Below are positions 6,342 through 14,723 of a DNA stretch of 49,374 nt, one piece after another; the first letter of the stretch is position 1, and each line of letters begins with the position of its first letter. This stretch comes from a virus, in the IMG/VR virus record IMGVR_UViG_3300033553_000791, positions 1 through 49,374 of that record. One strand, written 5' to 3'. The notes under the pieces are model-generated. The model had not been told where the DNA came from and made no database searches. It saw nothing but the letters and a program-made list of their open reading frames with translations. The position numbers and the translations under genes are program-made.

Positions 6342-7454
6342 ATGGCAACAAAGACCACACAACCGGGCCAAGCGCTCGAACGAGTGCGCCCGCAGGAGCG
6401 GGCACTGGTCCAGGCGGCCAGCGAGCTCGGCATCCTACGGGAGGCCGGGGGCGCGCTCATGATCGACCTGTCGAGTTCCGAGCTCGGCGAGCGGTTCAAC
6501 GTCCTGGCGCCGGCGGCGACGTTGGTGCAGGCGGATCGGAACTTCACCCCGGCGATCTCGGTTGTCAACCTGGACGCGGCGGAAGCGTCTGGCGATTTCT
6601 ACGCGATCGAGAAGCCGAAGGTGGCGAGCGGCAGCTACGCAGCCAAGCCCGGTGCGTACGCCCTCAGCAAGCGCGCCCTGGACGTGATCGGCAAGCAGGC
6701 CGGGATCGAGGAGCTCGACCCGATCATCCAATACTTCGGCGACCGCTCCGAGAACGTGCGCATCACGGTGACGGTCCGCGTCCGCCGCCCCGACGGCACC
6801 TACCAGACCGCCAAGGGCACGCGCGAGTGGATCGAGGAAGACGAGAAGGCTCAGCTCGAGGGGGGCATCCCCGACTGGGCGACCAAGGGTGATTCCGCCC
6901 GCGCGAAGTGGTGGAACGACAACTGGTACGGCCGGATCAAGAAGTTCCGACTACCCATGACGGAATCGAAGGCGCGCCTGCGGGCCTACCGGCAGGTGCT
7001 GACGCTGAAGAGCAAGTACGGGCCCGACGAGATAGCGCGGCCCTTCCTCGTCGTCTCCACCACGTTCACCCCGGACACGTCGAATCCTGACGTGCTCCGC
7101 ATGATCTTCACGGGTGGAGAGCAGGCGGCCGGGCTGCTGTACGGTCCGCCGGCGGCTGTTGAGGAGGCGCCCATCGACGTGACCGCGACCGAGCACGATG
7201 AGGCCCCGGAGGGTGTGGACCCAGAGAGCGGGGAGCTCCTCCCGGAGACCTTCGGCGAGCGACCGGACTCCGACCCGACGATCCCGAGCGGGCCGCATGA
7301 GGGCCTGCCTATCTCGCAGGTGGCACGCGAGCACCCCGACTACGTGCGGGGCACGCTGCTCGCCTCCGGCAGTGCGAAGTGGGGCACCGCTTCAGAGGCC
7401 TGGCTCACGTACTGGGGCCATGCGACGGGGGACGATGATGATGTCGACTTCTAG
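6342..7454 (+). CDS. candidate single-strand annealing-type recombination protein
   Basis: 370 residues with GGAAGGGGAAGG before ATG 6342. The core (about 85-255) has AYALSKRALDVIGKQAGI, RVRRPDG and the stretch MTESKARLRAYRQVL followed by KSKYGPDEIARPF. I recall this E-S/T-K-A-x(2-3)-R-A-x-R helix in uncharacterised phage proteins found near nucleases and resembling RecT/Erf-type annealing proteins. The C-terminus (about 325-350, IPSGPHEGLPISQVAREHPDYVR) resembles the small DUF3820/exonuclease-X C-terminal module. It lies directly before SbcD- and SbcC-like genes. The annealing role is inference. Confidence 0.6.
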   Translation: MATKTTQPGQALERVRPQERALVQAASELGILREAGGALMIDLSSSELGERFNVLAPAATLVQADRNFTPAISVVNLDAAEASGDFYAIEKPKVASGSYAAKPGAYALSKRALDVIGKQAGIEELDPIIQYFGDRSENVRITVTVRVRRPDGTYQTAKGTREWIEEDEKAQLEGGIPDWATKGDSARAKWWNDNWYGRIKKFRLPMTESKARLRAYRQVLTLKSKYGPDEIARPFLVVSTTFTPDTSNPDVLRMIFTGGEQAAGLLYGPPAAVEEAPIDVTATEHDEAPEGVDPESGELLPETFGERPDSDPTIPSGPHEGLPISQVAREHPDYVRGTLLASGSAKWGTASEAWLTYWGHATGDDDDVDF

Positions 7455-8691
7455 CATCCGCCTCGCCCACGTCGCCGACCCCCACCTCGGCAGCGGCTAC
7501 CACCTCGGCGACGAAGACCGCGGGGGAGTGAACTCCCGCCTACGGGACTTCCGCGACGCCTGGGTGCGCTCGTGTGAACAGATGGTGACTGAGGGCGTCG
7601 ACCTGGTGCTCTTCGCCGGGGATGCGTTTCGGGACTCGAAGCCGTCGCCCACGGAACAGCAGGCGTTCCGGGACGGGCTGGACGTGCTCTGCGACGCCGA
7701 GATCCCGATGGTGGCGATCGTGGGGAATCATGATCTCCCGAGAGCGCCGGGTCGCACGCATGCGCTTGCGATCTTCGATGGCTATCGCGACTACGTAATG
7801 GTGGTAGACCGACCTCAAGTGATCGCTGGTGATGGGATCACAGTGCCCCTGCCCAAGCTACCGATACCCATCGCCTGCCTCCCCTGGCCATCCCGCGCCC
7901 ACCTCGCTGCGGCGGATCCCGAGTTCGAGCGTCTGACCATCGACGAGCAGAACGCTCGCATCGTCGAGCTCTCCCTGGCCGTGCTCCGGAAGCTCGGAGC
8001 GGAGGCAGAGGCCGCAGCCGGTCCTCTTGGGTGTGTCCTTCTGGCCCACGGGTCCATCGCGGGCAGCGCGGTCGGCGCGGCCGGGAGCACGCAGTTCTTC
8101 CGCGAGCCGGTGCTGCCGCTTTCGGAGCTCCGCGGGCTGCCGTTCCGGTATCAGGCGTGGGGACACCTACACCGTGCCCAGGATCTGGAGCCACACATCA
8201 GGTACGCGGGGTCGCTCGAGCGCCTCGACTTCGCGGAGGCGACAGAGGACAAGGGGTGGTGGCTGATTGACCTGTCCACCAATGCCGACAGCGGGGGGTG
8301 CACGTTCGGGACGGCCTGGCGCTCGAGTAACCCCCGTCCGTTCGTCGACCTCGAGCTCACCGAGCCCACCGCCTGGGAGGCCGGCGTCGCCAGTCTGAAC
8401 GGCGCCCTGCCGGGAGCCATCGTGCGAGTGCGCTACGAGGCAACACCGGAGCAAGCCCGCGCCGTCGACCACGCCGGGATCCGCCGGGCCCTGTACCAGG
8501 GCGGAGCCCTCAAAGTCCACGGCCCGATCGCGACGCTGCGCCACGCGGTAGCCGAGCGCGAATCCACGCTCTCTGAGGAGACCGACGTGCTCACCGGCTG
8601 GCAGGAGTACGCCAACGGGCAGGGGCTCACAGGGGCGCAGCGTGAGCGGCTCGATCGACTGGTACACGACGCGCTGGGGGTGCTGGCATGA
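7438..8691 (+). CDS. SbcD-like (Mre11 family) nuclease
   Basis: 417 residues; start taken at ATG 7438 (three consecutive ATGs at 7435-7443, GGGGG at 7427-7431). Calcineurin-type metallophosphoesterase motifs are in order: D14-P-H16, G61-D62, G96-N-H-D99, a lone His near 203 (LLAHGS) and GHLH near 241-244. In the family these hold two Mn ions and give 3'-5' exonuclease and hairpin endonuclease activity together with SbcC. Overlaps the previous gene and is coupled to a 78-residue gene and then SbcC. Probable role: processing of replication intermediates or recombination ends. Confidence 0.9.
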   Translation: MMSTSSIRLAHVADPHLGSGYHLGDEDRGGVNSRLRDFRDAWVRSCEQMVTEGVDLVLFAGDAFRDSKPSPTEQQAFRDGLDVLCDAEIPMVAIVGNHDLPRAPGRTHALAIFDGYRDYVMVVDRPQVIAGDGITVPLPKLPIPIACLPWPSRAHLAAADPEFERLTIDEQNARIVELSLAVLRKLGAEAEAAAGPLGCVLLAHGSIAGSAVGAAGSTQFFREPVLPLSELRGLPFRYQAWGHLHRAQDLEPHIRYAGSLERLDFAEATEDKGWWLIDLSTNADSGGCTFGTAWRSSNPRPFVDLELTEPTAWEAGVASLNGALPGAIVRVRYEATPEQARAVDHAGIRRALYQGGALKVHGPIATLRHAVAERESTLSEETDVLTGWQEYANGQGLTGAQRERLDRLVHDALGVLA

Positions 8692-8924
8692 CCACCGCCA
8701 CACACACCGAACCTCGCCTCGATGCCATCGAAGCGATCCCCGGGCTCGGGCCCGACGCGCGCCGCATCCTCTATCAGTTGGCCGAGGAAGTCGCCTGCTT
8801 CGAGCGCCGCACCGACCAGGCGCCCATGAGCATCATGGCGCGTGCGCGGGGCGACTTCGAGGTCGCCTTGCAGATGTTCGAGCTGGCCGTGAAGACAGCG
8901 GGAGGGCACTACTATGAGGGTTGA
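8688..8924 (+). CDS. hypothetical protein between SbcD and SbcC
   Basis: 78 residues, ATGA overlap with the SbcD-like gene and 11-base overlap with the SbcC-like gene. The first part has a helix-hairpin-helix-like phrase (IPGLGPDARRILYQLAEEV), the rest is helical (ARGDFEVALQMFELAVKTAGG). Its position inside the sbcDC unit suggests an accessory of the complex. No named family. Confidence 0.65.
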   Translation: MTTATHTEPRLDAIEAIPGLGPDARRILYQLAEEVACFERRTDQAPMSIMARARGDFEVALQMFELAVKTAGGHYYEG

Positions 8925-11220
8925 GTCTCTGACACTGAAAGACTTCAAGAGCTACCAGGACGCCTCGATCGACCTCTCCGGCCTGCAGCTGGCGAGCGTC
9001 GTCGGTGCCAACGGCGCGGGCAAGAGCAGCCTCCTTGAGGCGATCGCCTTCGCCCTCACCGGCGCGCGGTCCATGCGCAACCTCGACCAGTTCATCCGCA
9101 CGGGCACTGAGGAGTGCCGGGTCGCTCTCAACTTCTCTACCGGCGGGGAAACCTACCGGCTGACCAGGACGCGCTCCTCACGGGGTTCCGGGAAGTCCAC
9201 CGTGGAGCTCGCGCGGCAGGCCGACGGGCTCTGGGTCGCGGAAGGCGACGGCACCCGAGACACCGAGGCCCGCGTGCGGCAGATCCTGGGTGTCGATGAA
9301 GATACGCTCCTCGGTACCGCGATCGTGAGCCAAGGGGACGCCGGGTCGTTCTTCGCGCTCCGGCCGGCGCAGCGCCTCGAGGCTCTCGGCGCCATCCTGA
9401 AGCTCGATGAGCAGTACGGACCGATCGAGTCTCACTTCAAGGCCGCGGCTGCAGAGGCCAAGGCGGAGCTCGAGACTGCTCGGCGTGACGTGGAGCGGCT
9501 GGAAGCGGACGTGGAGCGGCTGACGGAGAAGGACGTGGACCTCGACTTCGCTGTTGGGGAGCGGGCCACCTACGCCGTGCGCGTCGAGAAATACGAGCGG
9601 GTACTCCAAGAGGCGGGCTTCGCACTGGAGGCGGCCCGCAGAGGTGCGGCTGACTCCGAGCGTGCCGAGGCTGAACTCACACGGCTGACCGATCACCGGG
9701 CGAGCCTCGAGACGCGGGTCCACTCTCTGGCGCAAGAACGCGACCGACTCGAGATCCGCGTCTCGGATCGGGCCGACCTCGAGCAGCAGCTCGCAGACCG
9801 CGACGTCATCGTGGAGTGGCTTGCTGACAGCGCCTGTGCCCGCGAGGTAGACCAGGCCGTGGAAGCAGACCGGCGTCTTGCCGAACTGGCGATCGCGACG
9901 GCACGTACCCGGTTGGACGAAGCCACTGAAGAGTATCGACAGACTGAACGCCGAATGACGGCGCTGGCCCGTGAACACGCCGACGCGACAAGCGTGGCGG
10001 ACCGGTCCGGCCTCGAGGCGGACGACGCCGAACGGCGGCTGGTAGTTGTGAAGAATGCAGACACGCCAACCTGCGACCGCTGCGGGCAGGACGTTGGCGG
10101 AGAGTCATTGAGGCAGACTGTCGCGGGGCTCTTCGCTGAATGGCAGACGGCCCGCGCTCGTCACGCTGCGGCAGAGCAAGCCGCGCTCGAGAAGCTCGAG
10201 AGTCTGCAGGACGCCCAGGCGGAGCTGAAGGCGACAAGCGCCACGGGCACGGAACGACGGCACGAGCTAGAGGCAGCCGAGGCAGCTCTGGGCAGTCTCC
10301 CCGCGCCCGCCCATGATGCCATCGCGCACCAACGCCAAGAGTCATGCCTGCGTGACCTCGACGCGATCCCCGCCCGCCTCGCCGAGATCGCCGCTCTGGG
10401 GGAGCGACTCGTCGATGTGCAGCGTGACGTGACGGAGGCCCGTGATGCCCTGGAGGACCCAGCCCTTACGGATACCCTCACGAAGGCCCGCGAGGCCGCC
10501 AGCGGGGCACAGGCAGCGCTGGGTGACCTCAGGACGGCAGAGCAAGCGGTGCACGGTGCGGAGGCGACACTGAAGTCCGCCCGTGCGACCCACGCGGAGG
10601 CCGACAGAGCGGTCGCCCGCCTCGAGGGTGAGATCTCGCAACTTGCCCCCAGCCGGGACGCTCTCGCCGAGACCACGGGGACCGCCAAGCGCCTCGAGCA
10701 AGACCAGGCCGACGCCGAGCTCCTGCGCAAGGCGTTCAGCAAGTGGGGCGTGCCGGCGCTCATCGTCGGCAACGTGCTCCTGGCTCTGGAGAAGGAGGTC
10801 AACGAGCTCCTGGCGCTGTATGAGGGCTCCCTGGCTCTGCGCTTCGAGTCAGAGAGGGAGACCCGCGACGGCGCCCGCGAGTCCCTGGAGATCATCGTCT
10901 ACGACGGGGAGGACTGGCGGCCGTTCGAGACCTTCTCCGGAGGCGAGCGCTACCGGGTGGCCTCGGCGATGCGACTCGGGTTGGCTCAACTGCTGTCTCA
11001 TCGATCGGGCGCCCGGGTGGAGACCCTGATAGTCGATGAGCCGGAAGGGCTTGACGCCCCGGGCCGCGCGCACCTGGCGCGGATCCTGGAGCGGATGGGT
11101 GAGACCTTCGGCGTGGTGCTGCTTCTGACTCACTACGACGACCTGAAGGACGCAATGCCGCAGCAGATCGTGGTCTCTCGCGGCGAGGACGGGTTGTCGC
11201 GGGCGGAGGTCGCCGCGTGA
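8914..11220 (+). CDS. SbcC-like (Rad50 family) ATPase
   Basis: 768 residues. Walker A GANGAGKS at 31-38, then two long coiled-coil arms flanking a zinc hook (CDRCGQ near 387), then the ABC signature FSGGER near 674 and Walker B (TLIVDEPEGLD) near 704-714. This is shorter than E. coli SbcC (about 1050) but keeps every functional element. It should dimerise through the hook, clamp DNA and drive the SbcD nuclease. Phage SbcCD homologues (for example T4 gp46/47) work in recombination-dependent replication. Confidence 0.9.
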   Translation: MRVESLTLKDFKSYQDASIDLSGLQLASVVGANGAGKSSLLEAIAFALTGARSMRNLDQFIRTGTEECRVALNFSTGGETYRLTRTRSSRGSGKSTVELARQADGLWVAEGDGTRDTEARVRQILGVDEDTLLGTAIVSQGDAGSFFALRPAQRLEALGAILKLDEQYGPIESHFKAAAAEAKAELETARRDVERLEADVERLTEKDVDLDFAVGERATYAVRVEKYERVLQEAGFALEAARRGAADSERAEAELTRLTDHRASLETRVHSLAQERDRLEIRVSDRADLEQQLADRDVIVEWLADSACAREVDQAVEADRRLAELAIATARTRLDEATEEYRQTERRMTALAREHADATSVADRSGLEADDAERRLVVVKNADTPTCDRCGQDVGGESLRQTVAGLFAEWQTARARHAAAEQAALEKLESLQDAQAELKATSATGTERRHELEAAEAALGSLPAPAHDAIAHQRQESCLRDLDAIPARLAEIAALGERLVDVQRDVTEARDALEDPALTDTLTKAREAASGAQAALGDLRTAEQAVHGAEATLKSARATHAEADRAVARLEGEISQLAPSRDALAETTGTAKRLEQDQADAELLRKAFSKWGVPALIVGNVLLALEKEVNELLALYEGSLALRFESERETRDGARESLEIIVYDGEDWRPFETFSGGERYRVASAMRLGLAQLLSHRSGARVETLIVDEPEGLDAPGRAHLARILERMGETFGVVLLLTHYDDLKDAMPQQIVVSRGEDGLSRAEVAA

Positions 11221-11684
11221 ACCGTCGGGACCAAGCCTACGCCGCAACCACAGTGGCAGTAGCGAAAACGCAGGAGGACATCCGCAAGCTCCTGGTCCGC
11301 CACGGCGCTCGGGGGATGCAGTTGACTGAGATCTTCGACCCGCCCTCCCTGGCGCTGCGATTCCAAGTGTTGATCGGGCCAGACGGCAGGCAGGTCCTGG
11401 CCATGGTCAACATGGAGATCCCCACCGGTGAAGAGGAGGCCCGAAACGAAAAGCAGGCGGACCAGTTCCGCCGGCAGTCGGCCCGGGCGCTGTTCTTCTA
11501 CCTGAAGAGCCAGCTCGAGGCGGTGGACTTCGGGCTCGTGCGATTCGAGGAAGCCTTCCTCGCGCATTTCGAGATCCCGACCAAGGCCGGCACGACTACC
11601 GTGGGCCGGAGAGTGCTTCCCGAGTTCCTGGAGGCCTCCGCGCGCGCAGTGCCGCAACTCCTGCCGCCGGGAGACACGGCATGA
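11217..11684 (+). CDS. hypothetical phage protein (early recombination operon)
   Basis: 155 residues from GTG 11217 (GTGA overlap). N-terminal helix (EDIRKLLVRHGARGM), a beta segment (LALRFQVLIGPDGRQVLAMVNMEIP), then SARALFFYLKSQLEAVDFGLVRFEEAFLAHFEIP and a C-terminal ...VGRRVLPEFLE. I recognise the pattern as one recurring in uncharacterised phage proteins next to recombination genes, without a named function. Confidence 0.7.
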   Translation: MNRRDQAYAATTVAVAKTQEDIRKLLVRHGARGMQLTEIFDPPSLALRFQVLIGPDGRQVLAMVNMEIPTGEEEARNEKQADQFRRQSARALFFYLKSQLEAVDFGLVRFEEAFLAHFEIPTKAGTTTVGRRVLPEFLEASARAVPQLLPPGDTA

Positions 11685-12391
11685 GAGTCGCCACCTGTCC
11701 AGAGCACCCCGGAATCATCACCGAGCACAAGGCCTGCTATCGCTGCCATGAGGAGGCACCCGTGGAAGAAACAACCATAACCCTGAAGGCCGCCGGCCGG
11801 GCCGTCACGATGACTGAAGAGCAGTTCCTGGGAGCCGTCAACGGCGGCGCCGATGCGATCGACATGGAGACGGGGGAGCTACTGCACTACCAGCCCACCC
11901 TCGACGACAAGGTCTTCGCCGACTACACGCCCGAGCACCAGGTGGGCGTCAAGCTCACCAAGGGAAGCAGCAAGTGGTCGCTCGGCACCTTCGGCAAGCT
12001 GCTCTCCGGTGAGAAGCTCGAGCGCGGCCGCGAGGTGATCGTCACGGCGCGCTACTTCGCAAAGAGCGTGCACGTGCCGGCCACGAGCGATGAAGGTCTG
12101 GTCTATGAGGGCGAAGGCACGGTGGAGCTGGAACTGCTCGGGATCCGCACCCTCGAGGTGGGCCGGCAACTGCTTCGGCAAGCGAGCCCGTGGAAGCCCT
12201 GCACCTGCCTGGAGCCCTACGACCAGGAAGAGGATGGAGACTACCCCGGCGGCCGCAACGTGCTTGCCCACCCGCTGGACGGCTGGAGTGCGCAGCAGGG
12301 GTGCACGGTCTGCGCAGGGGTGGGCTACACGCGGCCGGGGATCAAGCCGGACGACGTGAACCCCGAGGACGAGGGGCACGTGAGTGAGTAG
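11681..12391 (+). CDS. hypothetical protein with Cys-rich ends
   Basis: 236 residues, ATGA overlap. The N-terminus has CPEHPGIITEHKACYRCHEE (zinc-finger-like). The middle (60-160) is beta-rich with GVKLTKGSSKWSLGTFGKLL and the GREVIVTARYFAKSVHV segment. The C-terminus has CTCLEP and CTVCAGVGY. Two potential zinc sites flank a globular core. The family is unknown; the early position suggests DNA metabolism. Confidence 0.65.
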   Translation: MRVATCPEHPGIITEHKACYRCHEEAPVEETTITLKAAGRAVTMTEEQFLGAVNGGADAIDMETGELLHYQPTLDDKVFADYTPEHQVGVKLTKGSSKWSLGTFGKLLSGEKLERGREVIVTARYFAKSVHVPATSDEGLVYEGEGTVELELLGIRTLEVGRQLLRQASPWKPCTCLEPYDQEEDGDYPGGRNVLAHPLDGWSAQQGCTVCAGVGYTRPGIKPDDVNPEDEGHVSE

Positions 12392-12392
12392 C

Positions 12393-12563
12393 GTGACGCC
12401 CTGCGGCGGAGACGCCTGGAGCGACCCCTACGCAGCCGACCGCTGCGGTGTGACCGAACCCACGTGCATGACCTGCGAGAAGGCGGACAAGTGCCTCGGG
12501 CGGCACGGGTACGAGTGGGCGGCGGCGGCTGGGATCGTACTCCTCAGTGCCCCGCCTCGATGA
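12393..12563 (+). CDS. Cys-rich mini-protein
   Basis: 56 residues from GTG 12393, one base after the previous stop; below common length cut-offs. It has six Cys (CGGDAW, DRCGV, CMTCEKADKCLGRHG), fitting a small metal-binding fold like bacterial WhiB- or Fe/Zn-type knuckles, without a firm match. Overlaps the next gene by 17 bases. Confidence 0.5.
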   Translation: MTPCGGDAWSDPYAADRCGVTEPTCMTCEKADKCLGRHGYEWAAAAGIVLLSAPPR

Positions 12564-12798
12564 CATCCTCCCGCCTGACGAGGCCGATGCCGTCCGCCTG
12601 TTGTTCCGAGTCCGCAAAGCTCAACTGCAGGCTGACGGCTGGAGCGCGGAAGCTGCTCACGATGAGGCGACAGACAGCGCGGCAGCCTGGACCGAGGCAT
12701 TCCACACTGGCTTCCTGGAGTTCGTGGAGCGGGTGTCGGTTCCGGCAGTCGCGTCGCAGGCACGTCGGGAGGTTCGGCAGATGAGGATGGAATTGTGA
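12547..12798 (+). CDS. hypothetical helical protein
   Basis: 83 residues from GTG 12547. Helical and acidic (LDDILPPDEADAVRLLFRVRKAQLQADGWSAE, then AAHDEATDSAAAWTEAF). It overlaps the VRR-NUC gene by GTGA. No family recognised. Confidence 0.6.
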   Translation: MPRLDDILPPDEADAVRLLFRVRKAQLQADGWSAEAAHDEATDSAAAWTEAFHTGFLEFVERVSVPAVASQARREVRQMRMEL

Positions 12799-13124
12799 CC
12801 GGGCGTCGCATGCCCATCGAGGAAGCCCGCCGCATTGTCGCCAAGTCGCGCGGACAGCAACCGGAGACGGCGATCCGATCGCAGATCCGGGACTGGCTGC
12901 GGTGGCGCGGGTGGTTCGTGATTCTCCACGTGCAAGGGCCCTTGTCGCACAAGGGGCTCGCGGACCTGTCGGCAGTGCGGGGCGGTGAGACGGTCTATAT
13001 CGAGGTCAAGACCCCGAAGGGGACACAGCGGCCCGACCAGGCGGTATTTCAGGCGGACGTGGAGCGCCATGGAGCGCGCTACATCCTAGCGAGGTCAATC
13101 GAAGACGTGGAGGTACTCAAGTGA
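12795..13124 (+). CDS. VRR-NUC domain nuclease
   Basis: 109 residues, GTG 12795. After an N-terminal helical segment the VRR-NUC (PD-(D/E)xK) core is clear: QIRDWLRWRGWFVILHV, then KGLADLSAVRGGETVYIEVKTPKG (Asp and ExK catalytic residues), then QAVFQADVERHGARYILARS. Single-domain phage VRR-NUC proteins are Holliday-junction or flap-type endonucleases. Its neighbours (SbcCD, replication protein) support a replication/recombination role. Confidence 0.85.
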   Translation: MTGRRMPIEEARRIVAKSRGQQPETAIRSQIRDWLRWRGWFVILHVQGPLSHKGLADLSAVRGGETVYIEVKTPKGTQRPDQAVFQADVERHGARYILARSIEDVEVLK

Positions 13125-13188
13125 CTCAAACCAAGTCCTTGCTCGTAGTCCCCGCAAAGGGCAGGGCTGTGCCTTCGCCCTGCTCATC

Positions 13189-13311
13189 ATGGCGGAGAAG
13201 TACGCGGAGGTTCTCTGCGACCAGGGCAAGGGGCCGGTGCAGATCGTGAGTCGGTGGACGGGAGACGTGGTGCAGGTTGTGGAGGAGGAGGCCGACCGTG
13301 GCAACGTGTAG
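13189..13311 (+). CDS. small hypothetical protein, possibly frameshifted
   Basis: 40 residues from ATG 13189 (MAEKYAEVLCDQGKGPVQIV, then SRWTGDVVQVVEEEADRGNV); no good ribosome site. A GTG at 13121, in GTGA overlap with the VRR-NUC stop, opens another frame (TQTKSLLVVPAKGRAV). A -1 shift near 13170 would join the two into one coherent protein of about 62 residues. It may be one gene with an indel or programmed shift. Confidence 0.4.
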   Translation: MAEKYAEVLCDQGKGPVQIVSRWTGDVVQVVEEEADRGNV

Positions 13312-13504
13312 CAGCTGTGGAGCAGAGATCCTCTGGGTCACGATGTTCCCAAGCGGGAAGGCGATGCCACTGGATCACAAGGCCGAGAAGCGCATCCGCG
13401 TGCTGAGTGTCGAGGGGGAAGCGCTGGAGGGCCGGATGGTCGACGCCCACACGTCTCACTTCGCGACGTGCCCCGACGCGGCAGCACATCGGAGGCGAAC
13501 ATGA
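13298..13504 (+). CDS. small zinc-ribbon phage protein
   Basis: 68 residues from GTG 13298, with a GGAGGAGGAGG tract ending eight bases upstream. CSSCGAEILWVTMFPSGKAMPLDHK is a recurrent phage zinc-ribbon pattern, closed by HTSHFATCPDAAAHR (His/Cys half). Probably a structural zinc site. Coupled by ATGA to the next gene. Function unknown. Confidence 0.7.
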   Translation: MATCSSCGAEILWVTMFPSGKAMPLDHKAEKRIRVLSVEGEALEGRMVDAHTSHFATCPDAAAHRRRT

Positions 13505-13725
13505 TCCGCCGCTTCGGACGTGCCGGCGCCCGAGCTCGGGCCATGCAGGAGCGCCGCGAGGTCGCTGCCGCAGCCACTGAAGACACTGAGGACGCAGGGC
13601 GGATCGTCGGACGCTGCACCTTATGCACTGGCACGCATGGCTTCCCGGATCTTCGACAGGCGTGCCCGCGGTGCGGGGCCCCAACGTGTTTCGCGAGGCG
13701 ATGCGAGTGTGGGGAGACGCGATGA
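13501..13725 (+). CDS. Cys-rich zinc-binding small protein
   Basis: 74 residues from ATG 13501 (ATGA overlap). A basic N-terminus (RRFGRAGARARAMQERRE) is followed by an acidic spacer and eight Cys in two treble-like sets: CTLC, CPRCGAPTC and CEC. Ends in ATGA overlap with the replication gene. A DNA- or protein-binding zinc module is plausible; no family name. Confidence 0.6.
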   Translation: MIRRFGRAGARARAMQERREVAAAATEDTEDAGRIVGRCTLCTGTHGFPDLRQACPRCGAPTCFARRCECGETR

Positions 13726-14723
13726 CCTGGATCCCATCTCATCAGGAGCTACGCGATCATCCGAAGCTGAAGCGTCTTGCGCGGCTTCTGGGCGCCTCTC
13801 CAGCCCACGCTTGTGGGCACCTGCACTTCCTCTGGTACTGGGTCCTGGACTACGCCGTCGACGGAGATCTCTCCGACTTTGATCACGGGGATATTGCCGA
13901 CGCCGCGGGGTGGACGGGAGACCCGGAATTGTTCGTCGCGGCCCTCGTCGACTGCGGCCCGGGAACGTCAAAGGGATTTCTCGAACGCACACGCGGTGGG
14001 AAGCTCTTCATTCACGATTGGGAGGACCACGGCGGAAGTCAGTTCCGCAAGCGCATTCAAGACGCCGAACGTAAGCGTAAGAAAAGAGCCGCTGAGCGGG
14101 AAGAACCGGAAACGTCCACCGGACGTCCGCCGGACATGTCCGAAACGTCCGCCGGACAGGACGCGGACATGTCCGAAACGTCCAAACCAGCGGCGCTGGA
14201 CGCACCGGACATGTCCGCGACGAGAGGAGAGGAGAGGAGAGGACAGAGAAGAGAGGACCCTCCTAAAGAAGATGCTGCTGCTGTCGCGTGCGAGGCCGAC
14301 GGTGATCCGAGCAGCAGCATTGAGCAGGAAGAGCAGAAGACCCCGGACCCCACCGAGGAAGACGACCCCACTGATGCGCTGCTCATCGAGCTCTGGGACG
14401 TACCTGGGTGGCAACGGTCCCCAGCGGCGGACCGGCGGGAGCTCGAACGCCTGGGCCGGGAGTACCCACGCGCCGACCTTGCCACGGCGATCGGGCAGCT
14501 CCGCGCCAAGGCCCGAGACTCGACCCTGCGAGGCGGTCCCGCCGTCGCCCTCGTGGCCTTCGCCAAGCGCCTGCATGAGCAGACGGTGCCCGAGGTGCGC
14601 AGAGTCCCGCAGGCGGTTGCGGATGATGAGCCGGAGGGGGAGAGTCTGAGTCGCGAGGAGCAGGCGGCTCGCGCACGGGCCGCCGGTGAGCACGTGCGGA
14701 AGTTGCGGGCGGGTGCGTCGTGA
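13722..14723 (+). CDS. replisome organizer-like replication protein
   Basis: 333 residues from ATG 13722 (ATGA overlap). The N-terminus (1-110) fits phage winged-helix replication initiators: WIPSHQELRDHPKLKRLARLLG, FLWYWVLDYAVDGDLSDF, IADAAGW, KLFIHDWEDHGG. A charged linker (115-175) holds repeated DMSETS units and an Arg/Glu/Gly run, then an acidic stretch and a C-terminal helical domain (DALLIELWDVPGWQR...HEQTVPEVR). The linker DNA carries iteron-like repeats, as the lambda O gene carries ori. No helicase or loader gene accompanies it, so it probably recruits the host helicase. Confidence 0.7.
   Translation: MTWIPSHQELRDHPKLKRLARLLGASPAHACGHLHFLWYWVLDYAVDGDLSDFDHGDIADAAGWTGDPELFVAALVDCGPGTSKGFLERTRGGKLFIHDWEDHGGSQFRKRIQDAERKRKKRAAEREEPETSTGRPPDMSETSAGQDADMSETSKPAALDAPDMSATRGEERRGQRREDPPKEDAAAVACEADGDPSSSIEQEEQKTPDPTEEDDPTDALLIELWDVPGWQRSPAADRRELERLGREYPRADLATAIGQLRAKARDSTLRGGPAVALVAFAKRLHEQTVPEVRRVPQAVADDEPEGESLSREEQAARARAAGEHVRKLRAGAS
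14131..14222. repeat. iteron-like palindromic repeats (candidate origin)
   Basis: CGGACATGTCCGAAACGTCC occurs exactly at 14131-14150 and 14164-14183, and its first half CGGACATGTCCG again at 14206-14217. Spacings are 33 and 42 bp. Each contains the palindrome GGACATGTCC. Related ACGTCC elements lie just before, at 14112-14128. They are inside the replication gene and in frame, encoding the DMSETS repeats. Confidence 0.65.
14223..14257 (+). repeat. homopurine AGAGG tract
   Basis: A 35-base run of purines broken by a single C at 14244, made of short AGAGG/GAGAGG repeats, directly after the iteron-like units. It encodes RGEERRGQRRE. Such strand-asymmetric tracts can unwind or form triplex and can slip. 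It may be the melting element of the candidate origin in place of an AT-rich region. Confidence 0.55.

Noticed and set aside
14223-14257. Purine tract as a CRISPR or tandem-repeat array
   Set aside because: Units are 5-6 bases without spacers, inside a coding linker.
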